Positions 27,423 to 37,326 of a DNA stretch of 64,000 nt are shown here, in pieces; within the stretch, counting starts at the first letter, position 1; each line of letters opens with the position of its first letter. Under the pieces are notes generated by a model, which worked only from the letters and a program-made list of their open reading frames with translations, searched no databases and had not been told where the DNA came from. Position numbers and translations under genes: made by a program. The DNA is from Methanosphaera sp. BMS (lineage in GTDB: Archaea > Methanobacteriota > Methanobacteria > Methanobacteriales > Methanobacteriaceae): NCBI RefSeq assembly GCF_003268005.1, contig NZ_CP014213.1, positions 744,001 to 808,000 on the forward strand, written 5' to 3'.

Positions 27423-27881
27423 TTAGATCATTTTTAAGAGTAATTCATTAATATTTTCTGACCTGTAACCAAGGGAGCCACCTTCATTGAAGGATTTTTT
27501 AGTGCCTTCATATCCTTTTCTAGGTGGGTTTAAACGGAATAATGGTTTTAAACCACATTCTTTGAGTGTTGTTTCTTCATTGAATATAGCTACAGCCATT
27601 TCTTCAACTGTAGAATAGTCAGTGTTTTCTTGAACATACTCATCAGTAACTCTTTTGTTACCAGGAAGTCTTCCTCTTTCTGATACTAATTTTATTAGAG
27701 TTTCTTCAGAAATTTCTCCCCATGTTATGTAATCTTTACCTTTTTGTAACATTCCTTTGTAACTAGGTGTTTCCGGAATGAGTACACAATGGCTGATTCT
27801 TGTAAGGTTTAACATGTCAAGATTGTCAGCTATTTTTCTTTTGATTCCTGTTCTTCCACGAATTCTTGTAACTGCATACAT
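27423..27881 (-). CDS. rpl30: Ribosomal protein uL30
   Basis: 152 residues, the long archaeal form. It starts [20 protein letters not shown] and ends with the archaeal extension [17 protein letters not shown]. Large-subunit protein near the 5S region. Spacing to uS5 is 14 bases. Confidence 0.96.
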   Translation of the reverse strand: MYAVTRIRGRTGIKRKIADNLDMLNLTRISHCVLIPETPSYKGMLQKGKDYITWGEISEETLIKLVSERGRLPGNKRVTDEYVQENTDYSTVEEMAVAIFNEETTLKECGLKPLFRLNPPRKGYEGTKKSFNEGGSLGYRSENINELLLKMI

Positions 27882-27895
27882 ATTTACACCTCAAT

Positions 27896-28579
27896 CTAAT
27901 CTAATACTCCAAGAGCCTTTAGATCCTGTTCGCTTGATTTTACACTTGACAATTTTTTAAGTGCATCAAATATTGCACGTGCAAAGTTGATTGTGGTTTG
28001 AGTTTGACCTCTGGTCATTGACCATACATCTGCTATACCTGCAAGTGATAGGATGGTTTTACCCACGTTACCTACTGCAAGTCCTACACCTCCAGGTGCT
28101 GGAATAAGGGTAACGTTTACACTGCTCATTTTACCTTCAATCTTGAAAGGTACTGTGTGTTTTCTTCCACAAACACAACCCCAATCTCCACAACCTCTTC
28201 TTACTTTGATGATGTTGTGTTTTGCATTGTCAACAGCTTTTCTGATAGCCGGACCTACTTCCTGAGATTTACCTTCTCCTAATCCGACATATCCTTTTCT
28301 GTTTCCTACAGCTACAATTACTCTAAAGTTAACTTTTCTACCAGATTTGTGCATTCTTTGAACAAGGTTAACATCCATAACTTCTTCTTCAAGATCTGGT
28401 AATAGTGCGTCAACAATTTCAATTTCCATTATTGGAAGGCCTTTTTCTAATATTTGATCAATATCAGTTATTTCGCCATCTTTAACTTTCTGTCCAAGTT
28501 CGGTTTTTGGAATCCAATTTTCCACATTGAACTTAGCCGGAGAGTTTTTATTGTTTGATCTATTTGATCTTTTGCTCAT
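27896..28579 (-). CDS. rps5: Ribosomal protein uS5
   Basis: 227 residues. It has the double-stranded RNA-binding half ([37 protein letters not shown]) and the C-terminal half with [20 protein letters not shown]. Important for decoding accuracy. Its ATG overlaps the uL18 stop by four bases. Confidence 0.97.
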   Translation of the reverse strand: MSKRSNRSNNKNSPAKFNVENWIPKTELGQKVKDGEITDIDQILEKGLPIMEIEIVDALLPDLEEEVMDVNLVQRMHKSGRKVNFRVIVAVGNRKGYVGLGEGKSQEVGPAIRKAVDNAKHNIIKVRRGCGDWGCVCGRKHTVPFKIEGKMSSVNVTLIPAPGGVGLAVGNVGKTILSLAGIADVWSMTRGQTQTTINFARAIFDALKKLSSVKSSEQDLKALGVLD

Positions 28580-29157
28580 TGTGTTGCCTCATCTATTTTA
28601 TTTTTAACGCTATCAAAATGATCTGGTATTTCTACTGGAGATAATCCACATCTAATGTAATTTGCGAATTTTGCGTTTCTTTCTTCATCATCCATACTTT
28701 CAGCGTATTGGGCTATGTGTTCTCCTCTGATTCTTGAATCATCTGGTAAAATTGATTCATTGTGAGGTATCCATAAACCAGCATCAAGTGCTCCTTTTAA
28801 AACTGCGTATATTTTAGTACCTTTGATGGATGGTTGTAATCCAATGTCTAAAATGGTTTCATCGTAGTCTTCTAAGAGAGCTTTTTTACCGAATAAGTAT
28901 CCGGTAAGATAAGCAGCAGACGTGTTTTTACCGTTACCTAACCATCCGTAGTCTTTTAATTGTTTTGATGTAGCTGATACTAATGTTTCATCCCCATTAG
29001 CTCCTACTTTAATTAATTGGACAATAGTGTGGTTTGATGTAACTCTAACAACCATTCTTGTTTTGTCAAGATCCACTAATTTATATCTTCTGTTATAATT
29101 AGTTTTACCTTCTCTTCTTCTTTTGAATTGAACTTTATATGTTGCTCCTCGTGCCAC
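28576..29157 (-). CDS. rpl18: Ribosomal protein uL18
   Basis: 193 residues, starting [20 protein letters not shown], the 5S rRNA-binding protein in its long archaeal/eukaryotic form (like eukaryotic RPL5), with [16 protein letters not shown]. Coupled to uS5 by a four-base overlap and only three bases from eL19. Confidence 0.96.
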   Translation of the reverse strand: MARGATYKVQFKRRREGKTNYNRRYKLVDLDKTRMVVRVTSNHTIVQLIKVGANGDETLVSATSKQLKDYGWLGNGKNTSAAYLTGYLFGKKALLEDYDETILDIGLQPSIKGTKIYAVLKGALDAGLWIPHNESILPDDSRIRGEHIAQYAESMDDEERNAKFANYIRCGLSPVEIPDHFDSVKNKIDEATQ

Positions 29158-29160
29158 TTT

Positions 29161-29619
29161 CTATTCCCCCGTTTGTTTTAACATTCCGTGGTCTTTTGCG
29201 TAAGTTTTCATGTATGATTTACTTCTGAATGATCCACCTTTTGCCATGTTATATAATTTACGGTATGTAGTTCTATCAATTTCATCATTAGCACGCATAT
29301 CTTTGAGAACAACTCTTAAAGAACGAATGGTACTCATCCATGCTTCTTTTTTAGGAGTTCTTGCATGTTTTGCCCCTTTGATACTTCCATGGCCTCTTCT
29401 TCTTCCTTTACGTTTTTGTTCAGCATTCTTTTTGCTTCTGTAACTGCTTATTCCAGTAGCAGGTCTTGCTTTGATGACTCCATCATTAATCAAAGCTCTA
29501 ACACTATTTCTTGTAATTGCTCTGGATACTTCTTCCATGTGTTCAGGGTCTATCCAAACTCTGTTAACCCCTACTTTAAGAATCTTTGCAGCTAATTTTT
29601 TCTGTGTAGTAAGATTCAT
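29161..29619 (-). CDS. rpl19e: Ribosomal protein eL19
   Basis: 152 residues beginning MNLTTQKKLAAKILKVGVNR, with the basic segment KRKGRRRGHGSIKGAKHAR and a long C-terminal helix. The start is ATG 29619, five bases after GAGGAGG; the open frame upstream is non-coding. Confidence 0.96.
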   Translation of the reverse strand: MNLTTQKKLAAKILKVGVNRVWIDPEHMEEVSRAITRNSVRALINDGVIKARPATGISSYRSKKNAEQKRKGRRRGHGSIKGAKHARTPKKEAWMSTIRSLRVVLKDMRANDEIDRTTYRKLYNMAKGGSFRSKSYMKTYAKDHGMLKQTGE

Positions 29620-29715
29620 AAAAATCCTCCTCAATAATATAAATAAATAAATTAATTAAGTATCATTAAATGTATCCACAGTCCATAAGACCATAAGACT
29701 CCATTTTTAATAAAC

Positions 29716-30045
29716 TTAATTTAATACTTTAACCCCTATTTCTTGAGCTTTTGCTACAATTAACTGTCTTTTTCTTTTTCCTACTGTTGCACCAATTCTT
29801 GCTGCATCAGTTTCAGGATTTAAAGCTTTGATTTGGTCGACGTTTTCAACTAATATATCTTTATAACCTGATGGATGTAATCCTCTGTTAGCTTTAGGAC
29901 ATCTGAATCCTACTCTAGCCATTGCAGGTTTTCTTGCTTGGTATCGTCGTCTTTTACTTAGTTTACCTCTAGGTCTACGGTAACTATCACCAAGTTTTTT
30001 ATATCTCCAATATTCTTGTCTTTTGAAGGTTGGTTTTTTAGTCAT
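29716..30045 (-). CDS. rpl32e: Ribosomal protein eL32
   Basis: 109 residues from ATG 30045 (MTKKPTFKRQEYWRYKKLG), with SYRRPRGKLSKRRRYQARK and PSGYKDILV typical of eL32. A TTG five codons earlier opens a longer frame, but GAGAGGAAG fits the ATG. It is followed by a 96-base gap before eL19. Confidence 0.96.
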   Translation of the reverse strand: MTKKPTFKRQEYWRYKKLGDSYRRPRGKLSKRRRYQARKPAMARVGFRCPKANRGLHPSGYKDILVENVDQIKALNPETDAARIGATVGKRKRQLIVAKAQEIGVKVLN

Positions 30046-30067
30046 TGTACTTCCTCTCAAAATATAT

Positions 30068-30619
30068 CTATTCTATTTCTTCCTGAGTTTTATCCACTAG
30101 GTATATTCCGTCTTGGAATACACGAGGATCCCGTCTTTTAATTTTTGTTGCCTGTTCAATGTTAGCCATTGTCTGACCGACATGTTCCTTGTTTATACCT
30201 GTTAAAGTTACGTCTTCACCTTTGACTTGCACTTTAACATCACCGATTATTTTTGCTAGACGTGGACTTCTTTCACCGAGGAAGTTGTCAATTGTTATGG
30301 TATTTCCTTTAACTTTTACAGTCATTGGAAAGTGAGCATAGACGATTTTCATTTTATAAGTAAAACCATGTTTTACACCATAAATCATATTAGATATGTG
30401 TGATCTAATTGTTCCTACCATAGCCTTATCTTTTTTGTTAGGAAATGCTACGCTTACGATAACATTTTCTTCATCTTGGCTTATGGCTATTTTATTATGG
30501 TTGAAGTTTCTTGTTAATTCTCCTCCGTTTCCTTTAACTGTTACATCGTTACCATCTATGGTTACGGTAACATCTTCAGGGACGGGGATTGTCTCTGTTA
30601 TATTTGATAATTTAACCAT
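30068..30619 (-). CDS. rpl6: Ribosomal protein uL6
   Basis: 183 residues with two related alpha/beta halves; IPVPEDVTVTIDGNDVTVKG at the start and the C-terminal RNA-binding KIKRRDPRVFQDGIY of the archaeal form. It lies near the GTPase-associated centre. Confidence 0.96.
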   Translation of the reverse strand: MVKLSNITETIPVPEDVTVTIDGNDVTVKGNGGELTRNFNHNKIAISQDEENVIVSVAFPNKKDKAMVGTIRSHISNMIYGVKHGFTYKMKIVYAHFPMTVKVKGNTITIDNFLGERSPRLAKIIGDVKVQVKGEDVTLTGINKEHVGQTMANIEQATKIKRRDPRVFQDGIYLVDKTQEEIE

Positions 30620-30633
30620 GTTTTCACCTAAAT

Positions 30634-31026
30634 TTAATATACATATACTAATAATCTTCCACCAACGCCTGCTTCTTTAGCTTCGTGGTGAGTCATTACA
30701 CCTTGTGGTGTTGTTACTATTAATATTCCAAAGTTTTTAGCTGGTAAATATCTTTTTTCGAAGTCTTCGAACTCATCGTTTTTAACTGCGTGACGAGGTT
30801 TTATAACACCACATTTGTTGATGTTACCTTCTAATTCTACATTAAAGTAGCCAGCTTTTCCATCATCTACTAATTCAAAATTTCCTATATAATTTTCCTT
30901 CTGCATTGTGCTTAATACATATCCTATGAGTTTTGATGCAGGTTTGATAACGCATGTATCATTACCTTGTAACTCATTGTTTCTGATATTTGTTAAAGCA
31001 TCTGCAAGAGGATCCATAAGAGTCAT
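30634..31026 (-). CDS. rps8: Ribosomal protein uS8
   Basis: 130 residues, starting [18 protein letters not shown] and ending [19 protein letters not shown]-type motif with VYVY, the 16S helix-21 binding protein. GGAGTG lies eight bases before ATG 31026. Confidence 0.97.
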   Translation of the reverse strand: MTLMDPLADALTNIRNNELQGNDTCVIKPASKLIGYVLSTMQKENYIGNFELVDDGKAGYFNVELEGNINKCGVIKPRHAVKNDEFEDFEKRYLPAKNFGILIVTTPQGVMTHHEAKEAGVGGRLLVYVY

Positions 31027-31045
31027 TCTATAAACACTCCTTTAT

Positions 31046-31189
31046 TTAGTTATATTTTTTAAATCCGATTTTTGGAGCTATTTCTCTAAAGCATTGACGA
31101 CAAAGATTTAATCCGTATCTTCTTACAATTGCTGAATGATCTCCACATCGAGTACATTTTCTTGCTGCTTTCCCATATTTTCTTGGCAA
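31046..31189 (-). CDS. rps14: Ribosomal protein uS14, zinc-binding (short gene, TTG start)
   Basis: A 47-residue frame between uS8 and uL5. The translation begins (M)[18 protein letters not shown] and continues [16 protein letters not shown], with four cysteines in two CxxC pairs (residues 12, 15, 30, 33) forming the zinc site of archaeal uS14. The only possible start is TTG at 31189, with AGGTGA eight bases upstream. Position matches the spc order exactly. Confidence 0.96.
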   Translation of the reverse strand: MPRKYGKAARKCTRCGDHSAIVRRYGLNLCRQCFREIAPKIGFKKYN

Positions 31190-31201
31190 AATATTCACCT
31201 T

Positions 31202-31708
31202 CTATTCAATAGTAACTTGGAATTTTTCTTTCATTAATTCCATTGCTTCTTCTGGAGTAACTCTTTGATGTTTTGGTATTTTTTTAGGTCTTAATCTTCT
31301 GTCTTTGATTCTGTGACCAGGTTTTTCAAAGGTTACTGAAACGTCCATACCAAAAATTCCTATATCAGGGTCGTATCTTACGCCTGGAATATCAATGTGT
31401 TCTCTAATACCAAAGGATACATTACCTTCTTTATCAAATTGAGAAGCTTTTATTCTATTTTCTAAACCGTTTAAAACCATTGATATAATTTTTTCAGCTT
31501 TTTCTCCTCTTAAAGTTACTTTACATGCTATTGGTTGTTTTTTCCTGATACCAAATTCAGGGTTTGTAACTTTTGAGTATGTTCTAACTGGTTGTTGATC
31601 TACAAGGCTGGTTAATAAACTTTCAGCTCTTGTTAATCTTTCTCCACCTTCACCTACACCAATGTTAACGGTTGCCTTTTGTATTCTAGGTTTTTCCATA
31701 ATATTCAT
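31202..31708 (-). CDS. rpl5: Ribosomal protein uL5
   Basis: 168 residues from ATG 31708 ([20 protein letters not shown]), with the 5S rRNA-binding fold and [20 protein letters not shown] near the C-terminus. The ATG three codons upstream sits directly on the GGAG and would overlap eS4, so the later start is chosen; both ends are uncertain by three codons. Confidence 0.96.
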   Translation of the reverse strand: MNIMEKPRIQKATVNIGVGEGGERLTRAESLLTSLVDQQPVRTYSKVTNPEFGIRKKQPIACKVTLRGEKAEKIISMVLNGLENRIKASQFDKEGNVSFGIREHIDIPGVRYDPDIGIFGMDVSVTFEKPGHRIKDRRLRPKKIPKHQRVTPEEAMELMKEKFQVTIE

Positions 31709-31709
31709 A

Positions 31710-32435
31710 TTAGTCATCTCCTAATAATGATATTACAGGTTTATCCTGACCTATAACAAATACGTATCTTGCTAAGGTTAAGAATGAACCTTCATCAGTT
31801 TCCATTAATACAGTGTTTGATTTTGATGATTTTGTGATGGTAATTTCTTTGATTGTACCTAATTCACCTATGTGGTTACCACCAGTAATTAAAGCTAATG
31901 CTCCTTCTTCAAATTTGATTGAATCATTGATGTTCTGTTCAGGGATGCTTAATAATAAAACGTCACTTGTTTTATATTCATCTTCTGTAACAACATTTCT
32001 ACCGTCATGTAAGTTTAATTGAGTTTTTCCACCTTTGATTGTGGTTTTGTTTTCAATACTTACTAATTTGAAGTCAGCATCTTTTTCATCAATTTCATGA
32101 AGTACTAATCTACCTTTATAGTCAGGTAAGATTCTGTAGTATTTGTTGATTTTAGGAATTGAAATAACATCCATAAATCCTACTGGGAATCTGTGGTCTT
32201 TTCTTGCTGTACCATCTACTAATACTTCACCATTGTTTAAGATTATTTTTGCTTCACGAGCATTGTTTGCTACACCTAAGATATCTCTTAAAACCATTAC
32301 TAATGGTATAGATTTATCAAGTGCGTGTGGACCTGCACTAGGTTTAGTTGTCCATGTTTCTTCTTTTACATGAATAGGCCACATTTTAGGTGCTTTAAAT
32401 CTTTTTAAGTGTTTTCTTGATCCCATATTTGCCAT
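31710..32435 (-). CDS. rps4e: Ribosomal protein eS4
   Basis: 241 residues beginning [20 protein letters not shown], an S4-like RNA-binding segment ([20 protein letters not shown]) and a C-terminal KOW motif ([19 protein letters not shown]). Archaeal/eukaryotic small-subunit protein. One base separates it from uL5 (preferred start). Confidence 0.97.
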   Translation of the reverse strand: MANMGSRKHLKRFKAPKMWPIHVKEETWTTKPSAGPHALDKSIPLVMVLRDILGVANNAREAKIILNNGEVLVDGTARKDHRFPVGFMDVISIPKINKYYRILPDYKGRLVLHEIDEKDADFKLVSIENKTTIKGGKTQLNLHDGRNVVTEDEYKTSDVLLLSIPEQNINDSIKFEEGALALITGGNHIGELGTIKEITITKSSKSNTVLMETDEGSFLTLARYVFVIGQDKPVISLLGDD

Positions 32436-32437
32436 AT

Positions 32438-32791
32438 TTATGCCTTCCTATTTAATGCATTATTCCTTCTTTCATCATCTAAGTAAAGTTCAGTAATTAC
32501 TAAATTTGATGGGTGAATTGGTTGGTATAATTTTGTTCCATCTTGTTTCTGGCTTGATGCACCATCTACCATTACACGGTAGTTTTTGAGATCTACTTTT
32601 TCTACTTTACCTTCTGTTCCTTTGAAGTCACCACGTACAATTAAAACTTCATCTCCTTTTCTTACAGGGAATGATCTTTTATTGAACTGGTCTCTTAGAC
32701 TTTCGGAAAGATGTACACTCATCAAGTCATGACGTTTGTGTAATGGTGCTGTATATAAAGCTTTACGTTGTTTTCTTGGTTGTTTTGACAT
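32438..32791 (-). CDS. rpl24: Ribosomal protein uL24
   Basis: 117 residues from ATG 32791 (MSKQPRKQRKALYTAPLHKR) with the KOW motif RKGDEVLIVRGDFKGTEGKV. AAGGTGG precedes this ATG, and the longer frame would overlap uL14. uL24 starts assembly of the large subunit. Confidence 0.96.
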   Translation of the reverse strand: MSKQPRKQRKALYTAPLHKRHDLMSVHLSESLRDQFNKRSFPVRKGDEVLIVRGDFKGTEGKVEKVDLKNYRVMVDGASSQKQDGTKLYQPIHPSNLVITELYLDDERRNNALNRKA

Positions 32792-32801
32792 AATTCCACC
32801 T

Positions 32802-33200
32802 TTATACAATTATACTTGCAGCACTACCAATTGCAGGCCAGATATCAGCAGCTTCTTTAGCTATAGGTCCTCTGATTTCTGAACCTTTTAATACTCCATC
32901 TTCGGTAATGATTACAGCAGCATTATCTTCAAATTTAACTCTCAGACCGTTTGCTCTTCTGTATTCTTTTTTCTGGCGTACAACAACAGCGGTTGTTACT
33001 TCTCTTCTCATGTCAGCAGTTCCTTTTTTAACGGAAATTACTACCATGTCACCTACACCAGCTGTAGCAAGTCTTCTTCTTACTCCTTTAAATCCTTTTA
33101 CTGAAATAATTTCAACTTCTCGTGCTCCGGTGTTATCAATACATTTTAATCTAGCACCGATTGGAAGGGACTTGGAGACTTTTGATGTAATTGCTTTCAT
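32802..33200 (-). CDS. rpl14: Ribosomal protein uL14
   Basis: 132 residues. [20 protein letters not shown] is the family signature; [11 protein letters not shown] and [17 protein letters not shown] are also conserved. It lies at the subunit interface. Confidence 0.97.
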   Translation of the reverse strand: MKAITSKVSKSLPIGARLKCIDNTGAREVEIISVKGFKGVRRRLATAGVGDMVVISVKKGTADMRREVTTAVVVRQKKEYRRANGLRVKFEDNAAVIITEDGVLKGSEIRGPIAKEAADIWPAIGSAASIIV

Positions 33201-33205
33201 TTTAT

Positions 33206-33523
33206 TTATTCTCCTTTAACTTCTACTAGCACAAAATGTTTAGTTTTACTTAGTTGTCTGCATTCTGCAATTTTAACAGAATCTCCAACTTTCACATCAA
33301 GACAATCTGGTTTATGTGCTTGTATTTTAGAATTTCTTTTTTCATATCTTTCAAATTTCTTAATAAATTTATAGAAACTTCTTTCTACAGTAATAGTCCT
33401 ATCTGCCTTATCACTTGTAACTATGCCTTCTATAACTTGGCCTCTTACAGGGAGTTCCCCATGAAATGGACAGTTAGGATCATGACATTCATTTTCTGGT
33501 TCTTTAACATTAATGCCTACCAT
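33206..33523 (-). CDS. rps17: Ribosomal protein uS17
   Basis: 105 residues with the archaeal N-terminal extension carrying [17 protein letters not shown], then the OB-fold ([18 protein letters not shown]). Binds 16S rRNA early in assembly. Four bases after the RNase P protein gene. Confidence 0.96.
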   Translation of the reverse strand: MVGINVKEPENECHDPNCPFHGELPVRGQVIEGIVTSDKADRTITVERSFYKFIKKFERYEKRNSKIQAHKPDCLDVKVGDSVKIAECRQLSKTKHFVLVEVKGE

Positions 33524-33527
33524 ATTT

Positions 33528-33809
33528 TCACCTAATTTTTTTAAATTTCTTCTTTATCCGGTCTTCAGGTCGGGCTACAATAACTTTCCCATCTATCGAT
33601 ACTTGTGAACCGTCAGGTAATGTAAACAAGAATATGACATTATCCTTAGGTATCATCTTTTCAGTATCATTTGTTTCTACTGTAATGGTGTTACGAGTTT
33701 CATCAATTACAGTTCCTTTCATTCCCACAAATGGCTTATGACTACTGTCAGTTATTTCAACAGTAAGTCCTATAAGTTCATGTCGGAATACATTTTGTGG
33801 AGTTATCAT
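33528..33809 (-). CDS. rnp1: RNase P protein component 1 (Rpp29/Pop4 homologue)
   Basis: 93 residues: [20 protein letters not shown], then a small beta-barrel with [17 protein letters not shown] and [17 protein letters not shown]. It is one of the protein subunits of archaeal RNase P, which removes the 5' leader of tRNA precursors. Its place between SUI1 and uS17 is the usual archaeal arrangement. Confidence 0.95.
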   Translation of the reverse strand: MITPQNVFRHELIGLTVEITDSSHKPFVGMKGTVIDETRNTITVETNDTEKMIPKDNVIFLFTLPDGSQVSIDGKVIVARPEDRIKKKFKKIR

Positions 33810-33887
33810 AAAACTTCACATCTGAATTTGTTTCCCTTTCAATAATTAATATTATTGATTATCTTCAAATCTTCCCAAAGGTTGAAC

Positions 33888-34193
33888 CTATTTTATCTCT
33901 ATAGTATCTGAGGAAAAACCCATACCAGCAAGTACTTCTTTTACTTTACGTTTGTGGTCACCTTGCAGTTCAATTTGACCTTTTTTGGAAGTACCTCCGC
34001 ATGCACATTTTGACTTTAAGGTTTTGGTTAATTCACGTACATCTATATCATGTTCATCGATACCTTCAACGATAGTCATTAACTTACCGAATCTACGACG
34101 TACAGTGTAAACTTTTACCTTTTGTACTTCACGTGCAATTTCCTCGCATACACATAGATCTTCTGGAAGACCGCATATTTCACAGATTTTCAT
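33888..34193 (-). CDS. sui1: Translation initiation factor aIF1 (SUI1)
   Basis: 101 residues from ATG 34193. It starts with an archaeal zinc knuckle ([16 protein letters not shown]) followed by the SUI1 fold ([34 protein letters not shown]). It guards start-codon selection on the small subunit. The open frame extends 11 codons upstream over the uL29 stop, but the start at MKICEICG is conserved. Confidence 0.95.
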   Translation of the reverse strand: MKICEICGLPEDLCVCEEIAREVQKVKVYTVRRRFGKLMTIVEGIDEHDIDVRELTKTLKSKCACGGTSKKGQIELQGDHKRKVKEVLAGMGFSSDTIEIK

Positions 34194-34200
34194 CTCTATT

Positions 34201-34407
34201 TTATTCTCCCTGTTGTTTGTTTTCATTAATTATAGTAAGAACACGGGCAATAGTTCTTCTAGTTTCTCTGATTTTACCAGGATTATCTACACCTGATACA
34301 GATCCTTTACTAATTAATGTGTTATATTCAGCATGTAACTCATTTAATTTAGCTTCTAAATCTGTAGGGCTTAAGTTCCTTAGTTCTTTGCTTCTTAAAA
34401 TAACCAT
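34201..34407 (-). CDS. rpl29: Ribosomal protein uL29
   Basis: 68 residues, two helices: [20 protein letters not shown] and [18 protein letters not shown]. It lies at the polypeptide exit and contacts SRP. GAGGT lies about eight bases before ATG 34407. Confidence 0.96.
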   Translation of the reverse strand: MVILRSKELRNLSPTDLEAKLNELHAEYNTLISKGSVSGVDNPGKIRETRRTIARVLTIINENKQQGE

Positions 34408-34451
34408 AAGTAATACCTCATTATTCATTTAAGGTTTCAATGCCCTTATTA

Positions 34452-35399
34452 TTATTCCTCAGATTTGTGTAATCTAAGATGAATTTTTTCCACTGTATCT
34501 TTTAATTTGGAAAAGCTTTCTGAATCCATGAAAGAAACTTCGTCTTTTTCTAGAATCATATTGTAAACTTTTTCTTCCTCTTCGGATAAATGGTCAATAC
34601 CATCTTTGATTTTAGGAACAACATCTTCTTCAAATTTTTTAACTGCTTCTTTTATAAAACTTGAATCTTCATCTTGTTCTGTAATTTCTTCTGCTTCAGT
34701 TTCTTCAGAAATTTCATCCAAAATATCTTCACCGGTAACCTCTTCAACAATTTCAGTTTCCTGTGCTTGTTCGGTAGTTGTTTCTGCTTTAACAGCGTCA
34801 CTTTCGGTTGGTTCGGATATTTCAATGTAATCAGGTAATACTACTTCAGGAGGCATGATTCTTACGTATACCCCAAGTACTCCAGGTTTTAATTGAGCTG
34901 TAGAAAATCCTTCTTTTACGTGTTTGGTTGATGGTTCTCCACATTTTTTAATGTAACCTTCATTAAATTTAGCACATGCGGAACGTGAACCTCTTATTTT
35001 ACCACTGATTGTTACTTCTACACCTTGAGCACCAGCACCCATGATTCTTCTGATTATGGAGTATGCTACTCTTCTGAAGTGCATTCCTCTTTCTAACATT
35101 GAAGAAATTTTATTTGCCATTATTCTAGGGTTTAATTCAGCAACTTCCACTTCTTTAACTTCAACTTGTGGGTTTTCTAAGTCGAAATCATTTTTGAGTG
35201 TTTTTGTTATAGATCTGACGGTTTTTCCACCTCTACCTATAACCATTCCTGGTTTTTCAGCGTAAACAAGAATAATTGTACCTGCTGGTGTTACTTGAAT
35301 ATCCATTCCACCGTAACCTGCTCTTTCGAGTTTGGTTTCAAGATATTCATCGATTCTTGTTCTTTTTAATCCTTCTTTTACGAAATCTTTTTCAATCAT
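34452..35399 (-). CDS. rps3: Ribosomal protein uS3 with long acidic C-terminal tail
   Basis: 315 residues. Residues about 1-189 are normal uS3: KH domain with GMVIGRGGKTVRSITKTL, then ISGKIRGSRSACAKFNEGY and GVYVRIMPPEVVLPDY. After this comes a tail of about 126 residues that is very rich in Glu, Asp and Thr (SEETEAEEITEQDEDSS) and ends in helical, mixed-charge segments. Archaeal uS3 tails vary in length; this one is long. It sits at the mRNA entry site of the small subunit. Confidence 0.96.
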   Translation of the reverse strand: MIEKDFVKEGLKRTRIDEYLETKLERAGYGGMDIQVTPAGTIILVYAEKPGMVIGRGGKTVRSITKTLKNDFDLENPQVEVKEVEVAELNPRIMANKISSMLERGMHFRRVAYSIIRRIMGAGAQGVEVTISGKIRGSRSACAKFNEGYIKKCGEPSTKHVKEGFSTAQLKPGVLGVYVRIMPPEVVLPDYIEISEPTESDAVKAETTTEQAQETEIVEEVTGEDILDEISEETEAEEITEQDEDSSFIKEAVKKFEEDVVPKIKDGIDHLSEEEEKVYNMILEKDEVSFMDSESFSKLKDTVEKIHLRLHKSEE

Positions 35400-35405
35400 G
35401 TGTAC

Positions 35406-35870
35406 TTAAGCCTCCCCCAATACGACTTGTATATGTGTTGTAGGTGTATTTGATGGGCTTGCTCTTCCAAATGCTCTTGGAGTCCAACCTCTTATAATAA
35501 ACCCTCTGTTAGCAGATACATGAATTAATTTAAGGTTTTCTACATCTAATTCTTGATTTTCTGCATTTGCTTCTGCGTTTTCTATAACTTTTAAAATTGC
35601 AGCTGCTGCTTTAACAGGGTATCTACCAGAAGGCCATCCTTTTAAATCACTTCTGTGACCAACTTTTTTGTTGTGTCTTTTGAAAGGTACCACTGCTTTT
35701 TTAGCAATAACATCTTCTAAGTATGCTTTTGCATCTTCTAAATACATATTACGAATAGTTCTACATATTTCCACTGAATGTTTAGGAGAAATTTTAAGAC
35801 CATGACTTGATGCTTTAGCAATTTTTTCATCTTCTTTTGCTTGGTATGAATAAGTATTTTTCTTTGCCAT
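35406..35870 (-). CDS. rpl22: Ribosomal protein uL22
   Basis: 154 residues in the archaeal form: [20 protein letters not shown], then [15 protein letters not shown] and the loop [20 protein letters not shown] that lines the exit tunnel. Six bases before uS3. Confidence 0.96.
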   Translation of the reverse strand: MAKKNTYSYQAKEDEKIAKASSHGLKISPKHSVEICRTIRNMYLEDAKAYLEDVIAKKAVVPFKRHNKKVGHRSDLKGWPSGRYPVKAAAAILKVIENAEANAENQELDVENLKLIHVSANRGFIIRGWTPRAFGRASPSNTPTTHIQVVLGEA

Positions 35871-35887
35871 ACAAATCTTCTCCTTAT

Positions 35888-36298
35888 TTATTTAAGTGGA
35901 ACAAACATTGATGATCTTGTAGCACCCATACCTGGGTCTCCGTGTTGTACTCTTGATCTGGTTTGTGCGAATTCACCGAAGTAGCATCCAATCATTTCCG
36001 GTTGTATTGTTACTTCTACGAAATCTTGACCATTATAAATTCCAAATGTTAAACCTACCATATTAGGAAGTACAATCATATCACGACAATGTGTTTTGAT
36101 AACTATTGGTTTTCCACTTTTATTTTCGATATTCTTAACTTTTTCGATTCTGTTTAGAACTTTTTCTTGTTCAGGTAAGAATCCTCTCTTGAGAGATCTT
36201 CTTTGTCTTGATGGTAATAATTCAATTACTTCATCAAGGGACATTTCTTGAAGCTCTTCAAGTGTATATCCTCTAAATTTAAATATTTTACGAGCCAA
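35888..36298 (-). CDS. rps19: Ribosomal protein uS19
   Basis: 136 residues. [20 protein letters not shown] is the archaeal N-terminus; [20 protein letters not shown] and [20 protein letters not shown] are core motifs. It sits in the head of the small subunit. Confidence 0.97.
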   Translation of the reverse strand: MARKIFKFRGYTLEELQEMSLDEVIELLPSRQRRSLKRGFLPEQEKVLNRIEKVKNIENKSGKPIVIKTHCRDMIVLPNMVGLTFGIYNGQDFVEVTIQPEMIGCYFGEFAQTRSRVQHGDPGMGATRSSMFVPLK

Positions 36299-36310
36299 TT
36301 AAGTGCCTCC

Positions 36311-37036
36311 TTATCGTCTTCTACCAGTACGTTTAGCTGCTATAGAACCAACTTTTCTTCCTGCAGGTGCATGTCTTGAAATTGTTGTTGGTCTTCCTGG
36401 GTGTTGTCTGTTACCTCCACCGTGTGGGTGGTCTACTGCGTTCATCGCTACACCTCTAACAGTCATCATCTTCTTACCTTTTGCTTTGAGTGCGTGATAT
36501 CTGTTACCAGCTTTAAGGAATGGTTTATCTTTTCTTCCTCCACCAGCAACTACACCGACTGTTGCTCTACTGTTAGGGTTGAATGCTTTTAATTCACCAG
36601 ATGGTAATTCAATCATTGCTTTACCTACATCGTGGGTAATTAATGAAGCATATGTACCTGATGATCTAACGAATTTTCCTCCGTCTCCAGGGTTATTTTC
36701 TATGTTATAAACTGGAGTTCCTTCAGGAATTTCACTTAATGGTAATGTGTTTCCTGGTTGAACTGGTGCGGATACACCGTATTCTATTTCATCATCTATT
36801 GCTATACTTTCTGGTGCTAGAACTAATTTTTCTTCACCATTTTCGAATTTTACTACTGCAACAGGTGCTGATCTTCCAGGATCATGGATAATATCAGTTA
36901 CTAATCCTTTGATACTACCGTCTTTTTCATAAGCATCATATGATCTGTATGATACTTTCCCTCGGAATCTGTGAGATGAACTACGGTATGTTGGAGTTCC
37001 TCGACCTCTTCTTTGTATAATCAATCTTTTTCCCAT
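36311..37036 (-). CDS. rpl2: Ribosomal protein uL2
   Basis: 241 residues from ATG 37036 (MGKRLIIQRRGRGTPTYRSS), preceded by AGGAGGAT. The conserved peptidyl-transferase-proximal segment GVAMNAVDHPHGGGNRQHPG is present. Upstream in-frame codons do not belong to it. Confidence 0.97.
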   Translation of the reverse strand: MGKRLIIQRRGRGTPTYRSSSHRFRGKVSYRSYDAYEKDGSIKGLVTDIIHDPGRSAPVAVVKFENGEEKLVLAPESIAIDDEIEYGVSAPVQPGNTLPLSEIPEGTPVYNIENNPGDGGKFVRSSGTYASLITHDVGKAMIELPSGELKAFNPNSRATVGVVAGGGRKDKPFLKAGNRYHALKAKGKKMMTVRGVAMNAVDHPHGGGNRQHPGRPTTISRHAPAGRKVGSIAAKRTGRRR

Positions 37037-37060
37037 AATAATCCTCCTAGTCAATTATAA

Positions 37061-37321
37061 TTAGAATACTCCCATTCTAACTGCAATATCCTCAGCGGCA
37101 TCTGAATCTTTTAATTGAATTGATGCAACTTTTTCTCCTCTAGGAGTAATATGAGTATTTATTTTAAGAACTTCTACTTCGTATAGTTCTTGAAAAGCTT
37201 GTTTTATAACTCTTTTATTAGCAGATCGGTGAACCACAAATGCTATTCTATTATTGTCATATATGTCATTCATGGTTTTTTCTGATAATTGTGGTTTTAT
37301 TATTACTGAATATGGATCCAT
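37061..37321 (-). CDS. rpl23: Ribosomal protein uL23
   Basis: 86 residues: MDPYSVIIKPQLSEKTMNDI and VLKINTHITPRGEKVASIQL. It lies at the tunnel exit and docks SRP and SecY. Five bases from uL4. Confidence 0.96.
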   Translation of the reverse strand: MDPYSVIIKPQLSEKTMNDIYDNNRIAFVVHRSANKRVIKQAFQELYEVEVLKINTHITPRGEKVASIQLKDSDAAEDIAVRMGVF

Positions 37322-37326
37322 AATAA

